A stretch of DNA of 55,018 bases from an uncultured Bacteroidales bacterium (GTDB lineage Bacteria > Bacteroidota > Bacteroidia > Bacteroidales > UBA932). The position numbers were made by a program, and so were the translations under genes. The stretch spans positions 1-55,018 of the forward strand of contig CAMOIT010000003.1 of NCBI GenBank assembly GCA_946616285.1, in the 5' to 3' direction. The notes under the pieces are model-generated. The model worked only from the letters and a program-made list of their open reading frames with translations. It was not told the origin of the DNA and did not search any database. Below, piece after piece: positions 1-8,571 of this stretch (positions are counted from its first letter, which is position 1; every line of letters starts with the position of its first letter).

Positions 1-4
1 ATAA

Positions 5-63
5 TTGGACCAGGTCCAAAAATACATGAGACCGCGTCCATTCATGCGCTGGACCAGGTCCAG
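5..63. repeat. Two 15-bp palindromes (TGGACCAGGTCCA core)
   Basis: TTGGACCAGGTCCAA lies at 5-19 and CTGGACCAGGTCCAG at 49-63. Both are perfect palindromes around a central A and share a 13-base core. No gene is visible around them. They could be paired protein-binding sites or part of a degraded repeat, because the related unit AGACCTGG recurs further on towards lepA. Confidence 0.6.
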
Positions 64-226
64 TACATACGGGACTTTTTCAGCGCCCTCTTTTTCCCAA
101 CAGACCTGGAGCACTAGAGCGCTTGAGTGGCAGAAAAGCGTGCCAGGAGGAGCAAAAATTTCAGACCTGGCACACAATGGTGGCAGGCCATGGACGGAAT
201 AGATACAGACCTGGCACGGCCAGTCT

Positions 227-250
227 GTCATACCGAGCGAAGCGTGTGTA
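227..250 (+). repeat. Diverged copy of the GTCATACCGAGCGAAGCG repeat
   Basis: GTCATACCGAGCGAAGCG followed by TGTGTA matches the first 18 bases of the copies at 28443 and 33475, then diverges. It lies about 40 bases upstream of the lepA -7 box. See the copies at 2195, 28443 and 33475. Confidence 0.7.
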
Positions 251-291
251 GTGCCGGGGACCAGGTATTTTCGTTTTTCGCGGAATTGGCG

Positions 292-299
292 TATATTTG
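292..299 (+). promoter_or_regulatory. lepA promoter -7 box
   Basis: TATATTTG matches the Bacteroidota sigma-ABfr -7 consensus TAnnTTTG. A T-rich -33 candidate lies near 268-271. Only six bases (CAGACT) separate the box from the lepA ATG, so the transcript should be leaderless or nearly so. Confidence 0.7.
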
Positions 300-305
300 C
301 AGACT

Positions 306-2093
306 ATGAAGAATATCCGCAATTTCTGCATTATCGCACATATAGACCATGGCAAATCTACCCTGGCCGACCGTCTCCTGGAACTCACGCAGACGCTGAG
401 CAGCCGTGAGATGGAGAACCAGGTGCTGGACGACATGGACCTGGAAAGGGAGAAGGGCATCACCATCAAGAGCCACGCAATCCAGATGGATTACCACCGG
501 GCCGCGGAAACGTACAGGCTCAACCTCATCGACACTCCCGGACACGTGGACTTCAGCTATGAGGTATCCCGCAGTATCGCCTCCTGCGAGGGCGCTCTCC
601 TTGTTGTGGATGCTTCGCAGGGTATTCAGGCTCAGACCATTTCCAATTTGTATCAGGCTATCGACCACGGCCTGGAGATTATTCCGGTGCTGAACAAGAT
701 AGACATGGACAGCGCCCAGCCGGAGGTGGTGGAAGAGCAGGTGTGCGACCTTCTGGGCTGCGACCCGGAAGACGTTCTGAGGGTTTCGGCCCGTACCGGC
801 GAAGGCGTGCAGGCTGTACTGGATGCAATCGTAGATAAGGTTCCCGCGCCAAAGGGGAACCCTGACGCACCGCTCCAGGCGCTGATTTTCGACTCTGTTT
901 TCAACCAGTTCCGCGGTATCATCGCATATTTCAAGGTGGTGAACGGCAGCTTGCGCACTGGCGACAAAGTGAAATTCTTCTCGACCGGCAACGAGTACGA
1001 GGCCGAAGAAGTCGGCAACCTCAAGCTCAAGCTGAACCCTACCGGCGAAGTGAAAGCCGGCGACGTGGGATACATTATAACCGGCATCAAAGCTGCCGTT
1101 GAGGTTAAGGTGGGGGACACCATAACCCATGTGGAAAAGCCTTGCAGTGAAGCAATTGCTGGTTTCGAGGAAGTTAAGCCGATGGTCTTCGCCGGCCTGT
1201 ATCCTGTGGACGCATCCAAGTTCGAAGAGCTCCGTGCTACTTTGGAAAAATTCCAACTTAACGACGCATCCTTCACCTACGAGCCGGAGAGTTCCCTGGC
1301 CCTCGGTTTCGGCTTCCGCTGTGGTTTCCTGGGTCTTCTGCACCTGGAAATCGTGCAGGAGCGCCTGTTCCGCGAATTCAACATGGACGTAATTACCACC
1401 GTCCCCAACGTGTCGTACAAGGTGTACACCACCAAGGGCGAAGTAGTTGACGTCCACAACCCTTCCGGCCTTCCTGCGCCCAGCGTAATCGACCATATCG
1501 AAGAGCCATATATCCGTGCCCAGATTATCACCAAGGCCGATTTCTACGGCCCAATCATGAAGCTTTGCATGGACAAGCGCGGCACTCTCATCGGCCAGCA
1601 TTACATAACCACGGACCGCGTGGAGCTGAATTACGACCTGCCGCTTTCAGAGGTTGTCTTTGACTTCTACGATAAATTGAAGTCCATCTCAAAGGGCTAT
1701 GCTTCATTCGATTACCATGTGACGGACTTCCGCCCGGCGCGTCTTGTGAAGCTGGATATACTGCTAAACGGCGACCCTGCCGATGCCCTTTCGACGCTCA
1801 TCCACGAAGACCACGCCTACGATTTCGGCCGGAAAATCTGCCTGAAGCTGAAGGACCTGATTCCCCGCCAGCAGTTCGACATTGCCGTTCAGGCGGCTAT
1901 CGGCGCAAAAATCATCGCCCGCGAGACCGTTCGCCAGGTGCGTAAGGACGTGACCGCCAAGTGCTACGGCGGCGACGTAACCCGCAAGCGCAAGCTGCTG
2001 GAAAAGCAGAAGGAAGGCAAGAAGCGCATGCGCCAGATAGGTACCGTCCAGGTCCCCCAGAGTGCCTTCATGGCGGTTCTTAAACTGGATTAG
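306..2093 (+). CDS. lepA: Elongation factor 4 (LepA), back-translocating GTPase
   Basis: This is a cytoplasmic ribosome-associated GTPase of 595 residues, the usual length for the family. The G motifs are clear: AHIDHGKST near residue 11 (P-loop), REKGITI (switch I), DTPGH (G3), NKID (G4) and SARTGEG (G5). Domain II, EF-G-like domains III and V, and the LepA-specific C-terminal domain ([16 protein letters not shown] onwards, ending in a basic [16 protein letters not shown] tail) follow in the normal order. A TTG at 297 is in frame but overlaps the -7 box, so ATG 306 is chosen. It is monocistronic and convergent with xylA. The family is known to act on stalled or mis-translocated ribosomes. 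Confidence 0.97.
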   Translation: MKNIRNFCIIAHIDHGKSTLADRLLELTQTLSSREMENQVLDDMDLEREKGITIKSHAIQMDYHRAAETYRLNLIDTPGHVDFSYEVSRSIASCEGALLVVDASQGIQAQTISNLYQAIDHGLEIIPVLNKIDMDSAQPEVVEEQVCDLLGCDPEDVLRVSARTGEGVQAVLDAIVDKVPAPKGNPDAPLQALIFDSVFNQFRGIIAYFKVVNGSLRTGDKVKFFSTGNEYEAEEVGNLKLKLNPTGEVKAGDVGYIITGIKAAVEVKVGDTITHVEKPCSEAIAGFEEVKPMVFAGLYPVDASKFEELRATLEKFQLNDASFTYEPESSLALGFGFRCGFLGLLHLEIVQERLFREFNMDVITTVPNVSYKVYTTKGEVVDVHNPSGLPAPSVIDHIEEPYIRAQIITKADFYGPIMKLCMDKRGTLIGQHYITTDRVELNYDLPLSEVVFDFYDKLKSISKGYASFDYHVTDFRPARLVKLDILLNGDPADALSTLIHEDHAYDFGRKICLKLKDLIPRQQFDIAVQAAIGAKIIARETVRQVRKDVTAKCYGGDVTRKRKLLEKQKEGKKRMRQIGTVQVPQSAFMAVLKLD

Positions 2094-2185
2094 ACGACGA
2101 AGGTCACGAAAACGTGCCAAAACGTGACCGAGACCGTAAACTCTGACGACGAAGGTCACGAAAACGGGTGTTTTCGTGACCTTCG
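2093..2185. repeat. Double-hairpin repeat between convergent lepA and xylA
   Basis: A 22-base unit (GACGACGAAGGTCACGAAAA plus CG) occurs at 2093-2114, starting on the last base of the lepA stop codon, and again exactly at 2145-2166. Two hairpins are visible: GGTCACG/CGTGACC at 2102-2129, and a perfect 16-bp stem CGAAGGTCACGAAAAC (2150-2165) with its complement at 2170-2185 around a GGGT loop. There is no T-tract, so it is not a canonical intrinsic terminator. Related but shuffled sequence occurs inverted near 15970-16065. Confidence 0.8.
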
Positions 2186-2194
2186 CTGTAAGTA

Positions 2195-2224
2195 GGAGAT
2201 ACGCTCGCTTCGCTCGGTATGACA
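2195..2224 (-). repeat. GTCATACCGAGCGAAGCGAG repeat, minus orientation
   Basis: The reverse complement of 2195-2224 reads TGTCATACCGAGCGAAGCGA and continues GCGTATCTCC. It differs by one base from the copies at 28443 and 33475. It ends two bases before the xylA stop codon and directly follows the double hairpin. Confidence 0.8.
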
Positions 2225-2226
2225 AA

Positions 2227-3543
2227 CTATTTCGCGTACAGGTTCAGTATGGTCTCGTAGAGTTCCTGCTTGCCGGAAGCGGCTACGGGCTCGCCGGCCT
2301 GAAGGGCATACTGATACAACTCTTCCAGGGTAGCCTTACCTTCTTCGAACTTCTTGCCGAGGCCGGAGTCAAAGCTGGCGTAGCGGTCGGCGACCATCTT
2401 TGGCAGGGGGCTTTCCTCAAGCACTGCGGCTGCGTTAAGCAGGGCGTGGGCCATGGCGTCCATGGCGCTGATGTGGGCGATGAAGATATCCTCAGGGTCG
2501 GTGGAGCTGCGGCGCAGTTTCGCATCGAAGTTTGTACCGCCGTCCTTGAAGCCGCCGTTACGGATAATCTGCATCATGGCCTGGGTGAGGTCGTACGGGT
2601 CTACGGGGAACTGGTCGGTATCCCAGCCGTTCTGGGCGTCGCCGCGGTTGGCGTCGATGCTGCCAAGGAAGCCGTTGTCCACAGCCACGGTGAGTTCGTG
2701 CTCGAAAGTATGGCCAGCCAGGGTGGCGTGGTTAACCTCAATATTCACCTTGAAGTCCTTGTCCAGACCGTTGGCGCGGAGGAAGCCAATCACGGTCTCC
2801 GTATCAACGTCGTACTGATGTTTGGTAGGTTCCATGGGCTTCGGCTCGATAAGGAAGGTACCCTTGAAGCCATGAGCGCGGGCGTAGTCACGGGCTGCGG
2901 TAAGCATCTTGGCCAGGTGGTCCTTCTCGCGCTGCATCTGGGTGTTCAGCAGGGTGTAATAGCCTTCGCGTCCGCCCCAGAACACATAGCTGGTGCCGCC
3001 AAGCTTGATGGTAGCGTCGATGGCGTTCTTAATCTGGACGGCTGCGCGTGCAACGATATCGAACTGGGGGTTGGTTGCTGCGCCGTTCATGTAGCGCTTG
3101 TTGCCAAACACGTTGGCGGTGCCCCAGAGGTTCTTGATGCCCGTCTCCTTCATCTTCTCCAGAAGGTAGTCGGTGATGTCTTTCATGCGGGCCTCGTACT
3201 CGGCGATGTCTTCGCAGTCTTCAATAATGTCCACGTCGTGGAAGCAGAAGTAGCCGATTCCAAGCTTCTGCATGATCTCAAAGCCAGCATCGGCCTTGGC
3301 GCGTGCGCGGCAGTAGGGGCATTCGCCCTTGTCCCACTCGTAGGAGCGGGTCTGTCCGCCGAAGGGATCGGCCGAAGCCTGACCCAGCGTGTGCCACCAG
3401 GCCATTGCAAATTTGAGCCAGTCTTTCATGGGTTTGCCCATGACGATGCGTTCTGCATCATAATAGTGGAAAGCAAGGGGATTCTTGCTCTCAACGCCCT
3501 CAAAGGCGATTTTCCCGATATTCGGGAAGTACTCTTTTGCCAT
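2227..3543 (-). CDS. xylA: Xylose isomerase
   Basis: This cytoplasmic enzyme interconverts D-xylose and D-xylulose with divalent metal. Its 438 residues fit the long class II family. Landmarks in order are CFHDVDI (about residue 100), FWGGREGYY (about 188), [15 protein letters not shown] (metal site) and [15 protein letters not shown], followed by GSIDANRGD. The ATG follows the xylB stop by two bases, so it is the second gene of a xylBA operon read on the minus strand. Operon placement with the kinase supports xylose use over glucose isomerisation. It is not obviously tied to the later glycan locus. Confidence 0.97.
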   Translation of the reverse strand: MAKEYFPNIGKIAFEGVESKNPLAFHYYDAERIVMGKPMKDWLKFAMAWWHTLGQASADPFGGQTRSYEWDKGECPYCRARAKADAGFEIMQKLGIGYFCFHDVDIIEDCEDIAEYEARMKDITDYLLEKMKETGIKNLWGTANVFGNKRYMNGAATNPQFDIVARAAVQIKNAIDATIKLGGTSYVFWGGREGYYTLLNTQMQREKDHLAKMLTAARDYARAHGFKGTFLIEPKPMEPTKHQYDVDTETVIGFLRANGLDKDFKVNIEVNHATLAGHTFEHELTVAVDNGFLGSIDANRGDAQNGWDTDQFPVDPYDLTQAMMQIIRNGGFKDGGTNFDAKLRRSSTDPEDIFIAHISAMDAMAHALLNAAAVLEESPLPKMVADRYASFDSGLGKKFEEGKATLEELYQYALQAGEPVAASGKQELYETILNLYAK

Positions 3544-3545
3544 TT

Positions 3546-5027
3546 TTATTTAGTTATTATCGATTTCCACCTTTCGTATGCCTCGCGGTATTCGGCCTCA
3601 TGGTCGGGGGTTACGAGCGCCAAGCGTTCCAGCGAAGCAAAGGCATCGCGGTTGTCCTTGTATATTCCGGCTCCGATGCCAGCGCCCTTGGCCGCACCAA
3701 CAGAGCCGTCGGTATCGTAAAGTTCTATCACTGCACCACTTACGCCTGCAAGGGTTTCGCGGAAAATGGGCGACAGGAACATGTTGGCGTTCCCCGCGTG
3801 GATTTTGTCCACCTTCAGGCCCATCTGCTGCATTATCTCTATTCCATATTGGAAGGAGAACACAATGCCCTCCTGCGCGGCACGAATTATATGACTGGTA
3901 CTGTGACGGTTAAACTGCAAACCATGTATGCTGCAGCCCGTTTCGCGATTCTCCAGCATCCTCTCGGCTCCGTTGCCGAAAGGAAGAATGCTTACACCCT
4001 CACTGCCTATCGGTGCCTGGGCTGCCAGGCGGTTCATGTCGACATAGCTGATGCCTTCGGGGGCGACGTTACGGCGTATCCAGGAATTCAGGATGCCGGT
4101 GCCGTTTATGCACAGCAGCACGCCCAGACGTGGATCCGCCGCCGTATGGTTCACGTGAGCGAAGGTGTTCACGCGTGAGAGAGGGTCGTAATTCACCTCG
4201 CCGATAACACCGTACACTACGCCGGAAGTGCCTGCGGTAGAGGCGATTTCGCCGGGATTGAACACGTTCAGGCTCAGGGCGTTGTTGGGCTGGTCGCCGG
4301 CACGGTAGGTAATGGGAATGCCTTCCGGAAGACCCAGGGCCTTTGCAGCCTCCGCAGTAAGCGTTCCCTGCACGCCGAAGGTGGGCCTCCTTTGAGGAAG
4401 TATGGATTCGTCGAAGCCGAAGTAATCCAGAAGCTCCGCGCTTGGTTTATCGGCCTGGAAATCCCAGAAAATGCCTTCCGAGAGGCCGCTGACGGTGGTA
4501 CAGACGCTGCCGGTCAGGCGCATGGCGATGTAGTCGCCGGGAAGCATTATCTTCCAGATGCGCTCGTACAGCTTCGGCTCGTTTTCCTTTACCCATGCCA
4601 GCTTTGCGGCGGTAAAATTGCCGGGCGAGTTGAGAAGATGGCTCAGACACCATTCGGCCCCGAGAGCCTCGAAGGCTTTCCCTCCGTAAGGAACCGCCCT
4701 GGAGTCGCACCATATTATCGCAGGCCGAAGCACGTTCATGTCCTTGTCCACGCAAACCAGGCCATGCATCTGGTACGATATGCCTATGGCTTTGACGTCC
4801 CGGGCGTCCGCTCCCCTTTCCGATGCCTGGGCCAGCACGTCGGCTGTGGCAAGCTTCAGGTTGCCCATCCACATGGCGGGATCCTGTTCGGCCCAGCCGC
4901 TATGATGCGAAATGATGGGAGCTTCCTGCTTAGGGTAAAAAGCCGATGCCAGGCACTTGCCGCTCTGGGCATCCACCAGTGACGCCTTCACGGAAGAACT
5001 GCCTATGTCGTAGCCAAGGAGATACAT
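3546..5027 (-). CDS. xylB: Xylulokinase (FGGY family)
   Basis: It phosphorylates D-xylulose to xylulose-5-phosphate, feeding the pentose phosphate pathway. The 493-residue protein starts [17 protein letters not shown] (the N-terminal ATPase phosphate motif) and has [14 protein letters not shown] and the C-terminal GKAGNAN-like region seen here as [12 protein letters not shown], then [14 protein letters not shown]. These are typical FGGY kinase landmarks. It is the promoter-proximal gene of xylBA, with its stop two bases from the xylA start. A good promoter lies just upstream. Other FGGY sugar kinases look similar, but the xylA neighbour settles the substrate. Confidence 0.95.
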   Translation of the reverse strand: MYLLGYDIGSSSVKASLVDAQSGKCLASAFYPKQEAPIISHHSGWAEQDPAMWMGNLKLATADVLAQASERGADARDVKAIGISYQMHGLVCVDKDMNVLRPAIIWCDSRAVPYGGKAFEALGAEWCLSHLLNSPGNFTAAKLAWVKENEPKLYERIWKIMLPGDYIAMRLTGSVCTTVSGLSEGIFWDFQADKPSAELLDYFGFDESILPQRRPTFGVQGTLTAEAAKALGLPEGIPITYRAGDQPNNALSLNVFNPGEIASTAGTSGVVYGVIGEVNYDPLSRVNTFAHVNHTAADPRLGVLLCINGTGILNSWIRRNVAPEGISYVDMNRLAAQAPIGSEGVSILPFGNGAERMLENRETGCSIHGLQFNRHSTSHIIRAAQEGIVFSFQYGIEIMQQMGLKVDKIHAGNANMFLSPIFRETLAGVSGAVIELYDTDGSVGAAKGAGIGAGIYKDNRDAFASLERLALVTPDHEAEYREAYERWKSIITK

Positions 5028-5028
5028 T

Positions 5029-5046
5029 GGTTAAATGGTTTTAGCT
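5029..5046 (-). promoter_or_regulatory. AGCTAAA-N4-TTTAACC leader motif of xylBA
   Basis: On the minus strand the xylB leader reads AGCTAAAACCATTTAACC, an imperfect 7-4-7 palindrome. Nearly the same sequence occurs in the susC leader (34271-34288), and a perfect palindromic version lies upstream of lacI-type gene 45695 (45644-45661). It could be an operator or a shared 5'-UTR feature. Confidence 0.35.
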
Positions 5047-5055
5047 TAACGGATG

Positions 5056-5084
5056 CAAATTTATAAAAAAAAAAGGAAAACCAA
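5056..5084 (-). promoter_or_regulatory. xylBA promoter
   Basis: On the minus strand TTGG (5084-5081) is followed after 17 bases by TAAATTTG (5063-5056). This fits the Bacteroidota -33/-7 pattern well. The leader to the xylB ATG is about 28 bases. Confidence 0.7.
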
Positions 5085-5104
5085 TAGATTCTCCCCTTTT
5101 TTTT
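5067..5104 (-). terminator. A/T-rich hairpin after the 5119 lipoprotein gene
   Basis: On the minus strand a run of A followed by GGGG pairs with CC and a ten-base T run. It sits directly downstream of the lipoprotein gene ending at 5119 and overlaps the xylBA -33 box. It may terminate the upstream transcript; the stem is mostly A:T, so this is tentative. Confidence 0.35.
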
Positions 5105-5118
5105 GATTTTGCCGATTT

Positions 5119-5796
5119 TTATAAGCCTCGCGAGAACTTGCCGCTGTAGGCGCTTGAGCCGTTCATTTCAAACTTCCAGTAGTCCGCCACCTTGCCGTCT
5201 TTCATTACGTCAAGGTAATAAATGCCGGTAAGGACATCCCATCCGCCATTGGAGCTAGAGATGCGGTCTGATACTCCGTAAGACACCACGGCGTCCGTAC
5301 GGAACAAGCACGAGTAACCATTATCCTCAGTGCGGTTGCCTTCGAGGGTGATATTCCAGTTGAAATGCCCCTTCTGCCCGCTTTCGGCCCCGCGCTCAAG
5401 CGTCATGGATATATTAGTGGGAAAGCAGGAACTGTCCCCGAATACGTAGTCGCCGTTATATATTGCGCTCCACCTGTTTTCACCTATACATTCCATCATG
5501 AGCCCCTGAAGGGGGTTGGGATACGGCTTTACGGTCCATATCGTCCCCGGGGTACAGAAGTCCCATCCTGAAAAGTCGAACTGGGTAGTACGGTGGTGAT
5601 AATCCGCATTCACCTCGAGGGCATCTTCGAAAAGGTTAAGAATGTCGGTTGCCAAATTGTCCACTATGCACATCATGTAGGCCCTGGCGTAGACATTGTC
5701 TTTGGATTTGTCGCCAATCGCACCGTCACTCTCTCTCTTGCTGCATGAAGAGAATACGGCAAGCGCGGCTGCGAGTATAACTATATACTTTTTCAT
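5119..5796 (-). CDS. Lipoprotein of unknown function
   Basis: The 225-residue product starts MKKYIVILAAALAVFSSCSK, a lipoprotein signal with Cys near residue 18. The remainder is polar with many aromatic residues (WDFCTPGTIW, NRWSAIYNGDYVF, WDVLTGIYYLDVMKDG, YWKFEMNGSS) and reads as a beta-rich extracytoplasmic domain; I do not recognise the family. It begins five bases after the stop of the outer-membrane protein gene 5802-6401, so the two are almost certainly co-transcribed. A joint cell-envelope role is an inference from that arrangement only. Confidence 0.75.
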   Translation of the reverse strand: MKKYIVILAAALAVFSSCSKRESDGAIGDKSKDNVYARAYMMCIVDNLATDILNLFEDALEVNADYHHRTTQFDFSGWDFCTPGTIWTVKPYPNPLQGLMMECIGENRWSAIYNGDYVFGDSSCFPTNISMTLERGAESGQKGHFNWNITLEGNRTEDNGYSCLFRTDAVVSYGVSDRISSSNGGWDVLTGIYYLDVMKDGKVADYWKFEMNGSSAYSGKFSRGL

Positions 5797-5801
5797 GGTT
5801 C

Positions 5802-6401
5802 CTAAAATCTATAACCAATGCCCAGACGGGCGCCTTTTACTACATTTCCCCAGCAAAATTCGCAATTGCCGTAGACAGTTTTACCCGCCCATTCGAAGCC
5901 GATGGGAGTTATGTCCCAGGCAAATGCTACCGGCTCCTTGCCGCCCTGAAGGCGGAACCGTGCACCGGCGGCAAGCTTTGCATACAGGCGGAAGTGCTCC
6001 GCGCTGGGGATGCAGAACTTTACCTCGGGCAAGGCATACAGGTTGTCCACCCTCTCCCCTCTTGTTACCCGGCCATCTATCAGGTAAGTTGTTGTGCGGT
6101 AATAACCCGCATACGAAATCTGGCCGCCCAGTTTTAGGAAACCGAGAAGCTTATAGTTATAACCAAGGGTAATAACCGGTGTGACACTGTTCTGCACATG
6201 GGGTTCATAAAGGACTGACAGTTCCGGCCTGTCATAAGAGCTAGAAGCGGCCGACATGGTAAGGTCGGCGCCGAAGAAGCCGACGAAGAGGTTGAATTCA
6301 TGCCGTTTTTCCCGTACAGGGCCATCCGTTTCCTGGGCTGACGCACCCTGTGCTCCAAAAGCCAGAGCTACGGCGGAAAACAGGATTGCAAGTCTTTTCA
6401 T
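5802..6401 (-). CDS. Outer-membrane beta-barrel protein
   Basis: The 199-residue product has a signal peptide ending GAQGASAQE and a body of alternating hydrophobic strands (HEFNLFVGFFGADLTM, VTPVITLGYNYKL, LKLGGQISYAGYY) ending in GARLGIGYRF, a terminal Phe as in barrel proteins. It resembles the small porin/OmpA-barrel type proteins of Bacteroidota. An upstream in-frame ATG at 6506 would read through the promoter region, so ATG 6401 is used. It is the first gene of a two-gene unit with the lipoprotein at 5119. Its substrate or partner is unknown. Confidence 0.75.
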   Translation of the reverse strand: MKRLAILFSAVALAFGAQGASAQETDGPVREKRHEFNLFVGFFGADLTMSAASSSYDRPELSVLYEPHVQNSVTPVITLGYNYKLLGFLKLGGQISYAGYYRTTTYLIDGRVTRGERVDNLYALPEVKFCIPSAEHFRLYAKLAAGARFRLQGGKEPVAFAWDITPIGFEWAGKTVYGNCEFCWGNVVKGARLGIGYRF

Positions 6402-6430
6402 ACAAAAAATGTTTTCTTGTAATAGATGCG

Positions 6431-6438
6431 CAAAGTTA
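6431..6438 (-). promoter_or_regulatory. Promoter -7 box for gene 6401
   Basis: The minus strand reads TAACTTTG, matching TAnnTTTG, about 29 bases before the ATG. It is divergent from the rpsP promoter 50 bases away. Confidence 0.6.
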
Positions 6439-6487
6439 GGTAAACGTGCCGATAAAAGAAAAATTTTCCAGTCCAGAAAATTATTGC

Positions 6488-6495
6488 TATCTTTG
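6488..6495 (+). promoter_or_regulatory. rpsP-rimM promoter -7 box
   Basis: TATCTTTG followed by CAAGC, about 60 bases upstream of rpsP. It matches the Bacteroidota consensus. Confidence 0.65.
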
Positions 6496-6556
6496 CAAGC
6501 TTTCACGAGTTGGGAGCAAAACGCTAATTATTAATTTTTAAACAAACAGATTCACA

Positions 6557-7096
6557 ATGGCTGTTAAAATCAGACTCCAGCGCCACGGAAAGAAGAATTT
6601 CGCATTCTTCCACATTGTAGTGGCCGACTCCCGCGCCCCGCGCGACGGTAAGTTCATCGAACTCCTTGGTTCCTACAACCCCAACACCAACCCTGCAACC
6701 ATCGTCCTCAACGGCGATAAAGCTCTTGCATGGCTCAATGTTGGTGCCCAGCCCACCCTCACCGCACGCCGCATCCTCTCCTACGAGGGTGTCCTCCTCC
6801 GCAAGCATCTTGCCGAGGGCGTAGCCAAGGGTGCTCTCACCCAGGCCCAGGCCGACGCCAAGTTCGCCGCCTGGAAAGCCCAGAAGGACGAGAAAGTAGC
6901 CGCCAAGAAGGCCGGCCTCAAGAACGAGGCGATCGCCAAGGCCCAGGCCGCCAAGAAGGCCGAAGCCGAGGTTAACGAAGCCCGTGCAAAGGCCATCGCC
7001 GCCAAGAAGGCCGAGGCAGAAGAAGCAGCCCGCAAGGCCGCCGAAGAAGCTGCTGCTGCAGCCGCCGCCGAAACTGTGGAGACTCCCGCAGAATAA
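6557..7096 (+). CDS. rpsP: 30S ribosomal protein S16, long form
   Basis: The N-terminal ~85 residues are classical bS16 ([24 protein letters not shown], then [14 protein letters not shown] and [12 protein letters not shown]). The protein is 179 residues, about twice the E. coli length, because of an Ala/Lys/Glu-rich C-terminal helix (repeats of [12 protein letters not shown] type) ending AETVETPAE. Such tails are common in Bacteroidota S16. rimM starts two bases after its stop, the usual rpsP-rimM pairing for small-subunit assembly. Confidence 0.96.
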   Translation: MAVKIRLQRHGKKNFAFFHIVVADSRAPRDGKFIELLGSYNPNTNPATIVLNGDKALAWLNVGAQPTLTARRILSYEGVLLRKHLAEGVAKGALTQAQADAKFAAWKAQKDEKVAAKKAGLKNEAIAKAQAAKKAEAEVNEARAKAIAAKKAEAEEAARKAAEEAAAAAAAETVETPAE

Positions 7097-7098
7097 GC

Positions 7099-7626
7099 AT
7101 GCTGCAAGTAGCCAAGGTACTGAAATCCAACGGGACAGAAGGCGAACTTCTGATCAGTTTTCTGGAAATAGCCCCGGAAGATATCGACCTCCAGGAACCG
7201 GTATTCATCTATTTCGATGGACTGCCGGTTCCTTATTATTTTGAGTCATTCACTCCGCGCGGCACTTCCCGCGCCCTGGTGCGCCTGACCGGCGTACGTT
7301 CCCTTAAAGACGCCGACGAACTTGCCGGCCGCGAAGTCTTCGCCGACTACTTCGAAGAAGAGTCCGATGAAGACCTCGTAGGCTGTACGGTCATTGACGC
7401 TGCCTCAGGCGCTGTTGTCGGCACCGTCTCCGACTACGAAGATATCCCAGGCAACCTCTGCATCTGGGTCCGGCGCACTCCCCCGCAACCCGCCTCCGGC
7501 GCTGCCGCGGCCGCTTCTTCAGCCCCCGGCGACGAAGTCCTCCTCCCTCTCCACGAGGACCTGATCCACGCCACGGACCCTTCGGCCCGAACAATCACCC
7601 TCACCATTCCAGAAGGGTTGATATAA
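7099..7626 (+). CDS. rimM: Ribosome maturation factor RimM
   Basis: RimM helps mature the 16S 3' domain and binds ribosomal proteins. The 175-residue product has the N-terminal RimM beta-barrel (LQVAKVLKSNGTEGELLISF, then RLTGVRSLKDADELAGREVF) and a PRC-barrel C-terminal domain (VIDAASGAVVGTVSDYEDIPGN, then LLPLHEDLI). Between the last two blocks sits an unusual low-complexity Pro/Ala/Ser insert around residues 130-150 ([17 protein letters not shown]), where most RimM proteins have a short loop. It is co-transcribed with rpsP. Confidence 0.93.
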   Translation: MLQVAKVLKSNGTEGELLISFLEIAPEDIDLQEPVFIYFDGLPVPYYFESFTPRGTSRALVRLTGVRSLKDADELAGREVFADYFEEESDEDLVGCTVIDAASGAVVGTVSDYEDIPGNLCIWVRRTPPQPASGAAAAASSAPGDEVLLPLHEDLIHATDPSARTITLTIPEGLI

Positions 7627-7638
7627 CGCCCTTGTCAC

Positions 7639-7741
7639 GTAACCGCCTGATTAACAGGCTATTGCTAGAATCATGTCTGCTCCATTTGCGCAGACATGAT
7701 TCTGGGAAGTGCTTGATTATCAGCCGATTGCGTTAAGCGGC
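7639..7741 (+). repeat. CATGTCTGC hairpin element, copy 1
   Basis: The core is a perfect 14-bp inverted repeat, AGAATCATGTCTGC (7667-7680) and its complement (7690-7703), around TCCATTTGC. The flanks (CCGCCTGATTAACAGGC on the left, CTTGATTATCAGCC and TTAAGCGG on the right) are themselves roughly palindromic. Copies lie near 9346, 47745 and 50141. This copy sits between convergent rimM and the DUF975-type gene. Confidence 0.85.
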
Positions 7742-7759
7742 TGCGCTGCCGACGGCAAC

Positions 7760-7786
7760 AAAAAACCCGGCTACCGAAGGGCCGGG
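7760..7786 (-). terminator. Intrinsic terminator of the DUF975-type gene
   Basis: On the minus strand CCCGGC (7786-7781), a nine-base loop, GCCGGG (7771-7766) and a run of T. It is placed 25 bases after the stop codon of the gene at 7812. Confidence 0.8.
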
Positions 7787-7811
7787 CGACGAGTCTGTAT
7801 GTGACGAAGCC

Positions 7812-8498
7812 TTAGTCCAGGCCGCCGTGGAGAGCGTAATCGGCCTTGACTTCTTCGTAGAAGGCGGCTTCGGCGGTTTGCATGTAGGGGACCAGCCAGA
7901 TAAAGCCGATGCAGCAGGTGAGGAGGCAAAGGATTATCCAGCCGATGAAGCTCAGATACAGCCAGAAGAGGTCGAACTTGTGACCTTTCATCATCATGCG
8001 GCTGCGGTGGATGGCTTCGGAAGAGCTGAGTTCGGGATTATCGTCCAGGATGTACTTGGTCATGGAATAGGAGAAGGCTTTGATGATGCCGGGGATGACC
8101 AGTAGGAGGGTCCAAAGGAAGGTGAAGATGCCGACGAGTATCATACCTCCGACCTTACGCCAGTAGTTAGAGAAATTAAAGGTGTTGCCAAGGAGGTTAT
8201 CGTCGCCGAAAGCCAGGAGCTTGCGGAATGCGTTCACAAAGCCGATCTCCAGGGGGATCAGTATGAAGAATTCAAGGAGCACGGTCAGGGTTGATACGCT
8301 TCCCATGTTTTTAAGCAGGCTTGCCATTTCGGCAGGGGTTGCGCTGGGCGATACCTCATGAAGGGCCGAATAAACGGACATAGGACCAGATACTACCAGC
8401 ACTATCAGAATGAATACTACGGTTGCCAGAACGGCGGCGCCCCAGTTTCCGTTAAGGGCGGCAAGGGCGGCATTCTTGAAGTCTTGATTGGTTTTCAT
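7812..8498 (-). CDS. DUF975-family integral membrane protein
   Basis: The 228-residue protein has about five hydrophobic segments (near residues 17-38, 70-90, 120-145, 178-195 and 195-212). The cytoplasmic loop YILDDNPELSSSEAIHRSRM, then MMKGHKFDLFWL, is the signature of the DUF975 family (members often have NPE..SA.EAI..SR..M.G.K). The molecular role of the family is not established. It is transcribed alone, divergently from the LemA gene, with its own promoter and terminator. Confidence 0.8.
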   Translation of the reverse strand: MKTNQDFKNAALAALNGNWGAAVLATVVFILIVLVVSGPMSVYSALHEVSPSATPAEMASLLKNMGSVSTLTVLLEFFILIPLEIGFVNAFRKLLAFGDDNLLGNTFNFSNYWRKVGGMILVGIFTFLWTLLLVIPGIIKAFSYSMTKYILDDNPELSSSEAIHRSRMMMKGHKFDLFWLYLSFIGWIILCLLTCCIGFIWLVPYMQTAEAAFYEEVKADYALHGGLD

Positions 8499-8523
8499 CG
8501 CTTTTTCGTATATAAACTATTGA

Positions 8524-8531
8524 CAAATTTA
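8524..8531 (-). promoter_or_regulatory. Promoter -7 box for gene 8498
   Basis: The minus strand reads TAAATTTG, 25 bases before the ATG. The lemA start is divergent, and a weaker GATATTTG lies at 8543-8550 on the plus strand for it. Confidence 0.6.
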
Positions 8532-8571
8532 CGCATTTTTCAGATATTTGTAAAAATTAACGCACAGAATT

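Larger units (their letters stand above)
1..291. other. Non-coding stretch upstream of lepA, repeat-rich
   Basis: No credible gene is seen; the short open frames here have no recognisable product. The stretch carries the two palindromes at 5-63, then AGACCTGG units at 102-109, 162-169 and 207-214, the last two extending to AGACCTGGCAC, and an ACCAGGT at 260-266. A similar unit occurs inverted at 16075-16086. It appears to be decayed intergenic repeat material leading into the lepA promoter. Confidence 0.5.

Noticed and set aside
2176..3720. 514-residue plus-strand frame over xylA
   Set aside because: It is the complement of xylA with no family resemblance. Its first codons lie in the intergenic repeats.
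2227..5027. xylBA as part of the glycan locus
   Set aside because: It is 21 kb away, has its own promoter and acts on pentoses not found in N-glycans of animals. Only the leader motif similarity hints at shared control.
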